DNA of 61,565 nucleotides, from the NCBI RefSeq assembly GCF_000308415.1, contig NZ_BAFS01000275.1:1-61565 (forward strand), given 5' to 3'. Shown one piece after another: positions 33,652 through 41,709 of this stretch (the stretch's first letter is position 1; the number at the start of each line of letters is the position of its first letter). The stretch is from Nocardia asiatica NBRC 100129. GTDB lineage: Bacteria; Actinomycetota; Actinomycetes; Mycobacteriales; Mycobacteriaceae. The notes below the pieces were generated by a model that did not search any database, was not told the DNA's origin, and saw only the letters and a list, made by a program, of their open reading frames with translations. A program made the translations under genes and the position numbers.

Positions 33652-35061
33652 ATGGGTAGCCATGGGTCGCGCGCCGATGTAGAACTCTCGGAAAACGATT
33701 CGCACCGCTTTCGGTGCCGAGGCTGGATGGGAACAATGCTGAAGCGGCCGCCGGACCTGGCCTTCGACCTCGGCAAGATGCACCGCAGGCGCAACGACGT
33801 GGTGGCCGCGCGGGAGGCGTTCCAGATCGCCATCGCCTCCGGTCATCCGAACTGGGCGCCGCTGGCCGCCGCGGAGCTGGGCGGACTGCTCAGTGCGGCG
33901 GGGGACAAACCCGCCGCGGAAGGCGCCTACCACGTGGCGGTCGATTCCGGCCACGAGGACGCCGCGCCGCGCGCCGCCTACAATCTCGGCCTGCTGCTGG
34001 CCGAACGCGGCGACATCGCGGCGGCCGAAGCGATGTACGAGCGCGCCGCCGAGTCCGGGCACCCCGACGCCGCGCCGCGCGCCTGGATCAACCTCGGCTA
34101 CTCCCGAGCCAAGCGCGGCGACTCGGACGCGGCGCGAACCGCCTACGAGCACGCCATCGGCGCGGGTCCCGGCGACATCGCCCGGCTCGCGCTGTCCAAC
34201 CTGGCCTACCTCCTGCGCACCGAGGGCGACTTGGACGGCGTGAAAGCCGTCTACCGCACCGTCATCGACGGCTGGCCCGGGGATCAGTCCCTCCTCGTCG
34301 CGGGTGATCTGGTCCAGCATCTGAGCGAGGCCGGTGATCTCGCCGGAGCCAGGGAGATCAGCCGGTCGATGGCCGAAGCGGACGATCCCGCGGTCGCCGC
34401 TCGGGCCAGTTTCGACGTCGGGGTGTTCAGCGACCGGCTCGGCGAGCCGGAGGCGGCGCTGGCGGCCTTTCAGCGTGCGCTCGATTCGACCGACGCCGAA
34501 GCGCGCACCCGCGCGGCGGCCGCCCTCGCCCCGATCTACCACGAGCGTGCCGCGACCGTGCTGCGCGAGACGGACTGGGCGGGACTGGCGCACGCCTACG
34601 GATCAGCGGGCGACGCTCCCGCCATGCTCGCCGACCTGATCAGCGCGGCCGTCGAAGACCAGGCGCGCGGCATCGTCTTCCTGTTCTCCGCGGTTCTGCA
34701 CGAGGGATCGATCTACTCCGTCACCGCGCCCGCCGCCGAGGTCGTGCTCGGCGCGCTGCTGCACGAGCGCACCGACGTGACCTACGCTCGCGCCTGGCTG
34801 CGCGAGCCGCAACCGTTGCGCTTGGAGCTGCTGAACTGGCTGCACGAGGTGATCGCCACCGCCGCGTGGCAATCCGCCGCGCAGGACGACGCCGGGTTCA
34901 CCCCGGCCGATCGCGCCGCGACGGCGGCCTGCTTGGCGCTGGTGCCACACCTGCGCGCCGCCGCGTCCGCCGCGCTGGCGATGGCCGAGGCCGACTCGGT
35001 CGCCGATGCCGCCACCGAAGTGCTCGCGACACTCAGCACACTCGCGGCCGCCGACGGGTGA
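33652..35061 (+). CDS. tetratricopeptide-repeat protein
   Basis: 469 residues. At least five TPR-like helix pairs between about residues 45 and 290, each near 36 residues with G-x3-A-AE-Y/F spacing: GHPNWAPLAAAELGGLLSAAG, GHEDAAPRAAYNLGLLLAERG, GHPDAAPRAWINLGYSRAKRG. The last 160 residues are helical and unassigned. Likely a protein-protein scaffold. A second start, ATG 33727 (MGTMLKRPPDLAF), would remove 25 poorly structured residues and may be the real one. Confidence 0.82.
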   Translation: MGSHGSRADVELSENDSHRFRCRGWMGTMLKRPPDLAFDLGKMHRRRNDVVAAREAFQIAIASGHPNWAPLAAAELGGLLSAAGDKPAAEGAYHVAVDSGHEDAAPRAAYNLGLLLAERGDIAAAEAMYERAAESGHPDAAPRAWINLGYSRAKRGDSDAARTAYEHAIGAGPGDIARLALSNLAYLLRTEGDLDGVKAVYRTVIDGWPGDQSLLVAGDLVQHLSEAGDLAGAREISRSMAEADDPAVAARASFDVGVFSDRLGEPEAALAAFQRALDSTDAEARTRAAAALAPIYHERAATVLRETDWAGLAHAYGSAGDAPAMLADLISAAVEDQARGIVFLFSAVLHEGSIYSVTAPAAEVVLGALLHERTDVTYARAWLREPQPLRLELLNWLHEVIATAAWQSAAQDDAGFTPADRAATAACLALVPHLRAAASAALAMAEADSVADAATEVLATLSTLAAADG

Positions 35062-35280
35062 GCGCGTCCCACTCGGACCCACGCCCACCGGTGAGTGGAC
35101 CGCGTCAGCCGGTGACCGCACTCACCACAACGGTAACCGGCTGTTCGACGAACTCGTCCGACTGCGACAGGACTCGAACCGGGGTCGGCTATTGATCGGT
35201 GGCGGACCATCGCCGAGGTCACGCACGATGCGCACCAGACCGTGTGATCAGCCCACCGCGTCCGATCGGCGGCGTTCGCG
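35062..35280. other. spacer between TPR gene and metE
   Basis: Convergent spacer of 219 nt. It holds loosely repeated GGTGAGnG/GACCGCGTC words near the TPR stop (CGGGTGAGC, CCGGTGAGT, CCGGTGACC) and a short GGACTCGAACC that resembles a tRNA T-arm. No gene, tRNA or convincing terminator is seen. Confidence 0.4.
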
Positions 35281-37587
35281 CTACTCAGCCGCCTCCACCC
35301 GCCTGCGGACGCGGCGTGCCGCGGCGACCATGTTGCGCAGCGACGGCTCCAACTGCCAATAGTGGCGCGTCTTCAGGCCGCCGTCCGGATTGGCCCACAA
35401 CCGCTGCGGCGTCACCGCTTCCGCGGCCGCGGTGAGCAATTCGTCCAGCTCATCGATATCGGGGATGCGCGCGGACCGGCTCTCGTAGACACCGGGGCCG
35501 ACGCCGTGGCTGAGCCCGTGCCCGGAGGCGCAGTCCTCCTTCAACGCCCGCAGCACCCACTCGATGGAGCGCGTCGCCACGATGGCGGTGACGTCGGCAT
35601 CGAGTTGCTCGATCGCCTCGACCACCTCGGCGCGGCCGGAATACCCGATGTGCGTGTGGATCTGCGTGTGCGCCTGCACACCGGAGGTGGCCAGCCGGAA
35701 CGCGCCGATCGCCCAGCGCAGGTACTCCGCGCGGCCCTCCGGGCGCAGCGGCAGCATCTCCCGGATCGCGGGCTCGTCGACCTGGATGATCGAGATGCCC
35801 GCCTTCTCCAAGTCGACCACCTCGTCGCGGATGGCCAGCGCCACCTGGTCGGCGGTCTCGTGCAGCGGTTGGTCCTGCCGGACGAAGGAACGGGCGATCA
35901 TGGTGACCGGCCCGGTGACCATGCCCTTGACCGGCTTGTCGGTGAGCGACTGCGCGTAGCTGATCCACTCGACCGACATCGGCGCGGGACGCGACACGTC
36001 ACCGTAGATGATCGGCGGTCGCACACAACGGGATCCGTACACCTGCACCCAGCCGAAGTGGGTGGTCGCGAAGCCGTCGAGCAGCTCGGCGAAGTACTGG
36101 ATCATGTCGTTGCGCTCGTGCTCGCCGTGCACCAGCACGTCCAGGCCGATGTCCTCCTGGAGCCGGATCGTCGCCTCGATCTCGGCCTCGATCCGCTTGC
36201 GGTACTCCTCGTAGGACAACCGGCCCTCGCCCAGTTCGTAACGCGCCTGGCGGATCCGTGCGGTCTGCGGGAAGGACCCGAGCGTGGTGGTGGGCACCGG
36301 CGGCAAGTTCAACCTGCGCTGCTGGGCTTCCCGGCGCACCTCGTAGGGCTCGCGCGAGCGCATGTCCGAGGTCACCGCGTAGACCCGCTGCCGCACCGCG
36401 TGCTTCTGTTTGAAGTGCACTTCGGTCGGCCGCTTCCGCCATTTGTCCGACGGGCCTTCGGTGAGCGCCTTGGCGAGCGAGACGACCTCGCCCACCTTCT
36501 GCTTGGCGAAGGCGAGCCGGTCGGCGACGTGCCCCTCGATGTCGTATTCGATCAACAGGTCGTAGGGCACATGCAGCAGCGTGGTGCCGGTCGAGACGAC
36601 CAGATCGGGGCACACCTGGGCCAGTTCGTTGAGGTATTCCAGCGTGACGTAGCGGTCCGCGCGCCACACGTTGCGGCCGCTGATCACGCCCGCGTAGAGG
36701 CGCTTGCGGCGGATGCCGGGCACCGCGGCCAGATCCTCGGGGCGCATCCGATGACTGGCCAGGTCTAGGCCGATCGCCTCGATGTTGGTGCTCGCCAGGA
36801 TGGTCAGCGCCGCACCGAAATCGCCGTACTGGCCGGTGACCAGCATGCGCGGACGCAGCGGGGCCTTGCCCAAGCGTTGATAGGCGGCCTCGAAGGCGGC
36901 CAGCTCGGCGGGCGTGCGCTCGCTGGTGAACGCGGGCTCGTCCAGCTGCACGCAGGTGGCGCCGCGCTTGGCGAGGATCTCGAACAGTTCCTCGTAGACC
37001 GGCAGCAGCTTGTCCAGCAGGCTCAGCGTGTCGAAGCCGCCCGACTCGCCGGGGATGTGCCCGGCCTTGGACAGCAGCAGCAGCGAAACCGGGCCGATGA
37101 CCACCGGTCGCAGCTCGATGTCCTGCTGTTTCGCACGATCGAATTCATCGAGCAGCGCCTCGGGATGCAGCGAGAACTCGGTGTCGGCGTCCACTTCCGG
37201 CTGGCGGTAGTGGTAGTTCGTGCCGAAGAACCGGACCAGCTCCAGCGGCGGCAGATCCGGACGGCCGCGCGCCATCAGGAAGTAGAAGTCCAGCGGGTGC
37301 ATGCCGTCGCGGTAGGGCTCGAACCGCTTGGGCACCGCGCCGAACAGCAGTGCGTTGTCCAGCACGTGGTCGTAGAACGAGAAGGTGTTGCCCGGCACCT
37401 GCGTCAGGCCCGTGGCGGCCAGCTCGTTGAACTGGGTCTCCTGGATCTCCCGGCCGACGGCCAGCAGTTCCTCCCGCTCGAGCGAACCGTGCCAGTAGGC
37501 CTCCAGCGCCCGCTTGAGCTCGCGATGCGGCCCGATCCTGGGATAGCCGAGAATGCTCGACCCGTAGCCGTCGGTCACGTTCACCAT
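35281..37587 (-). CDS. metE: cobalamin-independent methionine synthase
   Basis: Transfers a methyl group from 5-methyl-THF-triglutamate to homocysteine using zinc. 768 residues, full length: N-terminal barrel beginning SILGYPRIGPHRELKRALE, C-terminal barrel with TTLGSFPQT, VHGEHERNDMIQYFAE, IQVDEPAIREMLPL, and THIGYS; zinc ligands fall in the last barrel (HTHIGYS region and VGPGVYESRS). ATG 37587 gives the standard N-terminus. The upstream region is over 250 nt without a gene and contains an RNA-foldable inverted repeat, but no B12-box or SAM-riboswitch core was recognised. Confidence 0.97.
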   Translation of the reverse strand: MVNVTDGYGSSILGYPRIGPHRELKRALEAYWHGSLEREELLAVGREIQETQFNELAATGLTQVPGNTFSFYDHVLDNALLFGAVPKRFEPYRDGMHPLDFYFLMARGRPDLPPLELVRFFGTNYHYRQPEVDADTEFSLHPEALLDEFDRAKQQDIELRPVVIGPVSLLLLSKAGHIPGESGGFDTLSLLDKLLPVYEELFEILAKRGATCVQLDEPAFTSERTPAELAAFEAAYQRLGKAPLRPRMLVTGQYGDFGAALTILASTNIEAIGLDLASHRMRPEDLAAVPGIRRKRLYAGVISGRNVWRADRYVTLEYLNELAQVCPDLVVSTGTTLLHVPYDLLIEYDIEGHVADRLAFAKQKVGEVVSLAKALTEGPSDKWRKRPTEVHFKQKHAVRQRVYAVTSDMRSREPYEVRREAQQRRLNLPPVPTTTLGSFPQTARIRQARYELGEGRLSYEEYRKRIEAEIEATIRLQEDIGLDVLVHGEHERNDMIQYFAELLDGFATTHFGWVQVYGSRCVRPPIIYGDVSRPAPMSVEWISYAQSLTDKPVKGMVTGPVTMIARSFVRQDQPLHETADQVALAIRDEVVDLEKAGISIIQVDEPAIREMLPLRPEGRAEYLRWAIGAFRLATSGVQAHTQIHTHIGYSGRAEVVEAIEQLDADVTAIVATRSIEWVLRALKEDCASGHGLSHGVGPGVYESRSARIPDIDELDELLTAAAEAVTPQRLWANPDGGLKTRHYWQLEPSLRNMVAAARRVRRRVEAAE

Positions 37588-37876
37588 GAGCGGGATACCT
37601 TCTTTCGATCACCTGCGCGGCCCGCCGAGATCGACGGGTCGATTCAGCGCTGCGCTCTGGATACCCAGCCGAGCCGTCGACATGGCCCGGCTGTTGTGCA
37701 GCTTATGCCGATCGCCGTCACCGGCTCGGCAACACCAACTTCTGGTCGATTCTCCACATCGAAGGTCGGGCAGCGCCGCTCGCCCATACGAGCGAGCCAT
37801 TGCCTCGGCGCACCTCGATAGCGATCGTGAGGTGCTCGCCTTCCCCGCCACGTCCAGTGCGAGTCTTACGAGCACC
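37588..37876 (-). promoter_or_regulatory. metE upstream region with 9-bp inverted repeat
   Basis: Gene-free 289 nt before metE. GCCGAGCCG at 37668-37676 and CGGCTCGGC at 37722-37730 can form a 9-bp stem with a 45-nt loop in the metE leader. I searched by eye for a cobalamin B12-box and for SAM-II/SAM-IV cores and did not find them. The element could be an unrecognised leader structure or chance. Confidence 0.3.
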
Positions 37877-37992
37877 GTTCGCGGCCCGTCTCGCGTCCGA
37901 GCATCCGTTGCGCATGCGCCGCAGGCGCGAGCAGCGGATGCTCGGACGCGAGACTCCCAGGGGCCGCGAACACGCAGCGCCGCAGGCGCTGC
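37877..37992 (-). terminator. double-hairpin palindromic element, copy 1 (after fadB2)
   Basis: Starts 3 nt after the fadB2 stop on the minus strand. Proximal hairpin 37974-37992 (GCAGCGCC-TGC-GGCGCTGC as read on the minus strand), then a 95-bp long imperfect palindrome at 37877-37971 whose arms are GTTCGCGGCC/GGCCGCGAAC outside and CTCGCGTCCGAG/CTCGGACGCGAG inside. No U-tract follows. Likely a transcription-end or mRNA-stabilising structure; 88 of 95 bases match copy 2. Confidence 0.65.
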
Positions 37993-37995
37993 AAA

Positions 37996-38865
37996 TCAGA
38001 CACGGTACTGGTAGAAACCCGCGCCGGTCTTCTTGCCCAGCAGTCCCGCTTCGACCATACGCATCAGCAGCGGCGGGGCCGAGTACAGCGGCTCCTTGAA
38101 CTCCGCGTACATCGAGTCGGCGATGGACTTCACCGTGTCCAGGCCGACCAGGTCGGTCAGCGCCAGGGGGCCCATCGGGTGGGCGCAGCCGAGCACCATC
38201 GCCTTGTCCACGTCCTCCTTGGTGGCGAAGCCGGACTCGACCATGCGGATCGCCGACAGCAGGTACGGCACCAGCAGCGCGTTGACCACGAACCCGGAGC
38301 GGTCCGCCGAACGCACGACCTGCTTGCCGAGCACGTCGCCGGCGAAGGCCTCGGCGCGCGTGGAGACCGACTCGCTGGTCTTCAGCGTGGTGACCAGCTC
38401 GACCAGCGGCAGCACCGGGACGGGGTTGAAGAAGTGCATGCCGACCACGCGCTCGGGGTTCGCCGTGGCGACCGCGATCTTCATGATCGGGATGGAGGAG
38501 GTGTTGGAGGCCAGCACCGCCGACGGGTCGGTGACGACCTTGTCGAGCTCGGCGAAGATGCTCGTCTTCACCTTCTCGTCCTCGAGCACCGCCTCGACCA
38601 CCAGCTGGCGGTCGGCGAAGTCGCCGAGATCGGAGGTGAACCGCAGCCGCCAGGCGGCCTGCTCGCGTTCGCGCTCGGTGATCTTGCCGCTGCTCACGCC
38701 ACGGTCGAGGGACCGCAGGATGCGCGCGCGGCCCGCGGCGGCCAGTTCCCGCGTCTGCTCGTACACCAGCACGTCGACGTGCGCCCTGGCACACACCTCC
38801 GCGATTCCTGCGCCCATCTGGCCGGCGCCGATTATGCCGACGCGTTGGATCTTTTCGCTGCTCAC
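37996..38865 (-). CDS. fadB2: 3-hydroxybutyryl-CoA dehydrogenase
   Basis: NAD(P)-dependent interconversion of 3-hydroxybutyryl-CoA and acetoacetyl-CoA. 289 residues: GIIGAGQMGAGIAEVCA nucleotide fold, SNTSSIPI with catalytic Ser, MHFFNPVPVLPLVE with catalytic His-Phe-Phe-Asn-Pro, and a C-terminal helical dimer domain (HPMGPLALTDLVGLD, GKKTGAGFYQY). GTG 38865 is chosen as GGAG precedes it and it begins the conserved fold at once. In M. tuberculosis icl1 (Rv0467) and fadB2 (Rv0468) are also neighbours. Confidence 0.95.
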   Translation of the reverse strand: MSSEKIQRVGIIGAGQMGAGIAEVCARAHVDVLVYEQTRELAAAGRARILRSLDRGVSSGKITEREREQAAWRLRFTSDLGDFADRQLVVEAVLEDEKVKTSIFAELDKVVTDPSAVLASNTSSIPIMKIAVATANPERVVGMHFFNPVPVLPLVELVTTLKTSESVSTRAEAFAGDVLGKQVVRSADRSGFVVNALLVPYLLSAIRMVESGFATKEDVDKAMVLGCAHPMGPLALTDLVGLDTVKSIADSMYAEFKEPLYSAPPLLMRMVEAGLLGKKTGAGFYQYRV

Positions 38866-39133
38866 GTCCCGCTCCTGCTGGGTTGTCTGGCTCTGGGGTG
38901 GCTGGTCTGCGAAGGTATCGCTCCGGTGTGAGCGCGCCCTTCGATGGTCCAAGGTATAGGGATGCCCTCCCCGCTGGGGCTGTTCAGCGGGGAGGGCAGT
39001 ACACCCCTACCGGAGTAGAGGAATGTCGGTTTTCACGTCGGGAACCTCACTTCCCTCGGCAAGCACCTGAGTTCAGCTTCGAATCGTCAGTCGCTGCTTT
39101 CGCAACCACCCACGCGCGAGGCCATCGAGCGCC

Positions 39134-39248
39134 GTTCGCGGCCCGTCTCGCGTCCGAGTGTCCGGTGCGCACGCGCCGCAGGCGCGAGCGGCGGACGCTC
39201 GGACGCGAGACTCACAGGGGCCGCGAACACGCCGCGCGGAGGCGCGGC
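39134..39248 (-). terminator. double-hairpin palindromic element, copy 2 (after aceA)
   Basis: Begins immediately after the aceA TAA: proximal hairpin 39231-39248 (GCCGCGC-CTCC-GCGCGGC on the minus strand), then the 95-bp palindrome at 39134-39228. Same orientation, order and distance from the stop codon as copy 1. Differences between copies keep most base pairs, which points to selection on structure rather than sequence. Confidence 0.65.
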
Positions 39249-40538
39249 TTAATGAAACTGTCCCTCTTCGGTGGAGCCCTTGAGCGCCGCGGTGGAGGTG
39301 TTCGGGTCGACGGTGGTGGCGATGGTGTCGAAGTAGCCGGCGCCGACCTCGCGCTGGTGCTTGATGGCGGTGAAGCCACGCTCGGCGGCGGCCTTGAACT
39401 CGCGCTCCTGCAGGTCGACGAAGGCGGTCATGCCCTCGCGGGCGTAGCCGTAGGCCAGGTCGAACATGCCGTAGTTGAGCGAGTGGAAGCCGGCCAGGGT
39501 GATGAACTGGAACTTGAAGCCCATCGCGCCGAGCTCACGCTGGAACTTGGCGATGGTCGCGTCGTCCAGGTGCGCCTTCCAGTTGAAGGACGGCGAGCAG
39601 TTGTAGGCCAGCAGCTGGTCCGGGAACTCGCCACGGACGGCCTCGGCGAACTTGCGCGCGACCTCGAGGTCCGGCACGCCGGTCTCCATCCAGATCAGGT
39701 CGGCGTAGGGGGCGTAGGCCTTGGCACGCGCGATGCAGGGCTCGATGCCGTTCTTCACGCCGAAGAAGCCCTCGGGGGTGCGGGTGCCGTCCAGGAACTC
39801 GCGGTCGCGCTCGTCCACGTCCGAGGTGATCAGGGTGGCGGCCTCGGCGTCGGTGCGGGCGATGATCACCGACGGCACGTCGGCGACGTCGGCGGCCAGA
39901 CGCGCGGAGGTCAGGGTGCGGATGTGCTGCTGGGTCGGGATCAGCACCTTGCCGCCCAGGTGGCCGCACTTCTTCTCGGAGGCCAGCTGGTCCTCCCAGT
40001 GCACACCGGCGGCGCCTGCGGCGATCATGGCCTTCTGCAGCTCGTAGGCGTTCAGCGCGCCACCGAAGCCGGCCTCGGCGTCGGCGACGATCGGGGCCAG
40101 CCAGTTGGAGACGGCCGTGTCGCCCTCGACCTTGGCGATCTCGTCGGCGCGCAGCAGCGCGTTGTTGATGCGGCGGACCACGGACGGAACCGAGTTGGCC
40201 GGGTACAGCGACTGGTCGGGGTAGGTGTGGCCGGAGAGGTTCGCGTCACCGGCGACCTGCCAACCCGACAGGTAGATGGCCTTCAGGCCGGCGCGGACCT
40301 GCTGGACCGCCTGGTTGCCGGTGAGGGCGCCCAGGGAGTTGATGTAGTCCTCGTTGTTGACGAGATCCCACAGGATCTCCGAGCCGCGGCGAGCGAGGGT
40401 GGCCTCCTCGACGACGGTGCCCTGGAGCTTCGACACCTGCTCCGCGGTGTAGTTACGGGTGACGCCCTTCCAGCGCGGGTTGGTGTCCCAATCCTGCTGG
40501 ATTTCCGCGGCGGTCCTCGGGGTGCCGGTGGTCGACAT
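39249..40538 (-). CDS. aceA: isocitrate lyase
   Basis: First enzyme of the glyoxylate shunt: isocitrate to glyoxylate plus succinate, needed for growth on fatty acids and acetate. 429 residues, the size of M. tuberculosis Icl1. Catalytic loop KKCGH at 189-193 (Cys191), magnesium-binding and substrate segments LSGWQVAGDANLSG and NCSPSFNW. ATG 40538 has GGAGT upstream. RamB-like and other inverted repeats occur in the promoter region. Glyoxylate from ureide breakdown would also feed the malate synthase step of this pathway. Confidence 0.97.
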   Translation of the reverse strand: MSTTGTPRTAAEIQQDWDTNPRWKGVTRNYTAEQVSKLQGTVVEEATLARRGSEILWDLVNNEDYINSLGALTGNQAVQQVRAGLKAIYLSGWQVAGDANLSGHTYPDQSLYPANSVPSVVRRINNALLRADEIAKVEGDTAVSNWLAPIVADAEAGFGGALNAYELQKAMIAAGAAGVHWEDQLASEKKCGHLGGKVLIPTQQHIRTLTSARLAADVADVPSVIIARTDAEAATLITSDVDERDREFLDGTRTPEGFFGVKNGIEPCIARAKAYAPYADLIWMETGVPDLEVARKFAEAVRGEFPDQLLAYNCSPSFNWKAHLDDATIAKFQRELGAMGFKFQFITLAGFHSLNYGMFDLAYGYAREGMTAFVDLQEREFKAAAERGFTAIKHQREVGAGYFDTIATTVDPNTSTAALKGSTEEGQFH

Positions 40539-40719
40539 CTGTGACTCCACTTCTTCGTTCGGTCCATGCCGCCCGGTCGAGCTACGCGGCAGCTCGTACT
40601 GCTGGAGCGGCAATTTGCAGGCTTGCTAGGCCCTTGGGGTGTACTTCCACACGATGGCACACGAAGAAATGGCCGTCTACCTGTTGTTAATGTGAATCTA
40701 AGCTAGGTTTTCGTCCTCC

Positions 40720-40764
40720 TTTGCTAACTCTGCAAAATTTGCCGTCGAATTGCAGTAGTGCAAT
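40720..40764 (-). promoter_or_regulatory. candidate RamB-type and second inverted repeat upstream of aceA
   Basis: TTTGC-N7-GCAAA at 40720-40736 resembles the AAAGTTTGCAAA-type sites bound by RamB in corynebacteria and mycobacteria at acetate and glyoxylate genes. A second inverted repeat ATTGCA-N4-TGCAAT lies at 40749-40764. Both are about 180-230 nt upstream of the ATG. The assignment to RamB is by motif likeness only. Confidence 0.4.
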
Positions 40765-41011
40765 CTACTAGCCGGTAGCTCTGACGTGGGGTTTTAGCGT
40801 AACGCTTGTACTGTTAGCGATCACCGGGCGGTCCCCATTACCCCGGCGCCACCATTCCCAACTGTGAGGACCTTCACACGGCTGCTGTGGCCTACGCCAC
40901 CTCTCGATCGCGGGCTCCGATTCCGGCCCACCACGCGGCACAGAATGAAGTTCCGATCCCGAACGGGGTCCCTTCGTCTGCCCATCCGCGATACCCGCTC
41001 CGCACACGCCG
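40765..41011. other. gene-free region between aceA promoter and small-protein operon
   Basis: 247 nt, convergent side of the accessory segment. Open frames exist on both strands but show no recognisable start with ribosome-binding site or coherent protein features. No ramB gene is found here, unlike the mycobacterial icl locus. Confidence 0.35.
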
Positions 41012-41368
41012 TCAGTCGGATTCCTCGGACCATCCCCATAGCCGGTGCCGTCGCGCGGAGTCCGGCGTGATGCGCCCGGCCGCGACCAACGCCGCGAAGG
41101 CGGCGCGCTTACGGGGGCAGTCGTGGTCGCGATGCAACTGCATGGCGCGATGAGCATCGGCGAGCGTGAACGACTGCTGCGGACGTTTACATGTCCACGC
41201 CTCCGGCCAGGTCACCGGCCGCAACGAACAACGGGCCCGGGCGGGACGGCGCGGGCGGGCGGGACGGCGCGGCCGCGCGATCGGCCAGACACACGCGACC
41301 CCGACCATGACGAACACGCCGCCCCCGACCACGGCGATAATGCTGTGCACTATTTGCCACAAGCCCAC
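41012..41368 (-). CDS. small membrane-anchored protein with HR-C-K motif (third gene of operon)
   Basis: 118 residues from GTG 41368 (GGGAAAGGCGAG upstream). One N-terminal membrane helix (IVHSIIAVVGGGVFVMVGVACV), an Arg-Pro-Ala-rich linker and a soluble tail with FTLADAHRAMQLHRDHDCPRKRAAFAALVAAGRITPDS (written here in two overlapping parts: FTLADAHRAMQLHRDHDC and PRKRAAFAALVAAGRITPDS). This tail is paralogous to the middle of the preceding gene. It overlaps that gene by 19 nt. Function unknown; the conserved AHxxMQxHR...C..K pattern may bind metal or nucleic acid, which is speculation. Confidence 0.65.
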   Translation of the reverse strand: MGLWQIVHSIIAVVGGGVFVMVGVACVWPIARPRRPARPRRPARARCSLRPVTWPEAWTCKRPQQSFTLADAHRAMQLHRDHDCPRKRAAFAALVAAGRITPDSARRHRLWGWSEESD

Positions 41369-41709
41369 GGCCGCTCGCCTTTCCCAGCACAGCCGTTGTC
41401 CGGGTCCGGTGCGGAAAGGCCGTCGAGCACTTGCCGAAGGGTCGCCACTTCCGGCATCTCTTCGAGCGCCGGTCCACGCCCGCTGTGGTCGAGCGGGAAA
41501 GCGATACCCCGACGATGAGCACGCTCTCGCGGGCTGAACCGCTGCGGCACGATCCGGCCGCCCCGCACCAGCGTGCAGTAGGCGACCCACTTCCAGGCGC
41601 ACTGCTCGATCCGGCAGGCACGATGACGCTGCATCTGCTGGTGCGCCAACTCGAGGTCAGCGGACGCGCAGACGCGCGCTGGAGCGACGATCACGTGTCG
41701 ATTCGTCAC
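41350..41709 (-). CDS. small cysteine-containing protein with HR-C-K motif (second gene)
   Basis: 119 residues from GTG 41709, whose start overlaps the previous stop as GTGA, fixing the start. Contains LELAHQQMQRHRACRIEQCAWK, here read as AHQQMQRHR then CRIEQCAWK, and LVRGGRIVPQRFSPRERAHRRGI, then a Pro/Glu-rich tail ending TLRQVLDGLSA. No signal peptide. Shares the AHxxMQxHRxCxxxxCxxK...LVxxGRIxP plan with the third gene. Function unknown; found as small ORFans in Nocardia-type genomes. Confidence 0.7.
   Translation of the reverse strand: MTNRHVIVAPARVCASADLELAHQQMQRHRACRIEQCAWKWVAYCTLVRGGRIVPQRFSPRERAHRRGIAFPLDHSGRGPALEEMPEVATLRQVLDGLSAPDPDNGCAGKGERPWACGK

Noticed and set aside
35160..35230. 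tRNA-like GGACTCGAACC suggesting a tRNA on the minus strand
   Set aside because: Only the T-loop word is present; the T-stem does not pair well and no acceptor, D or anticodon stems can be drawn.
40765..41170. Possible coding frame (129 residues, minus strand) downstream of the small-protein operon
   Set aside because: Overlaps the third operon gene out of frame, Pro/Arg-rich shadow with no start signal.
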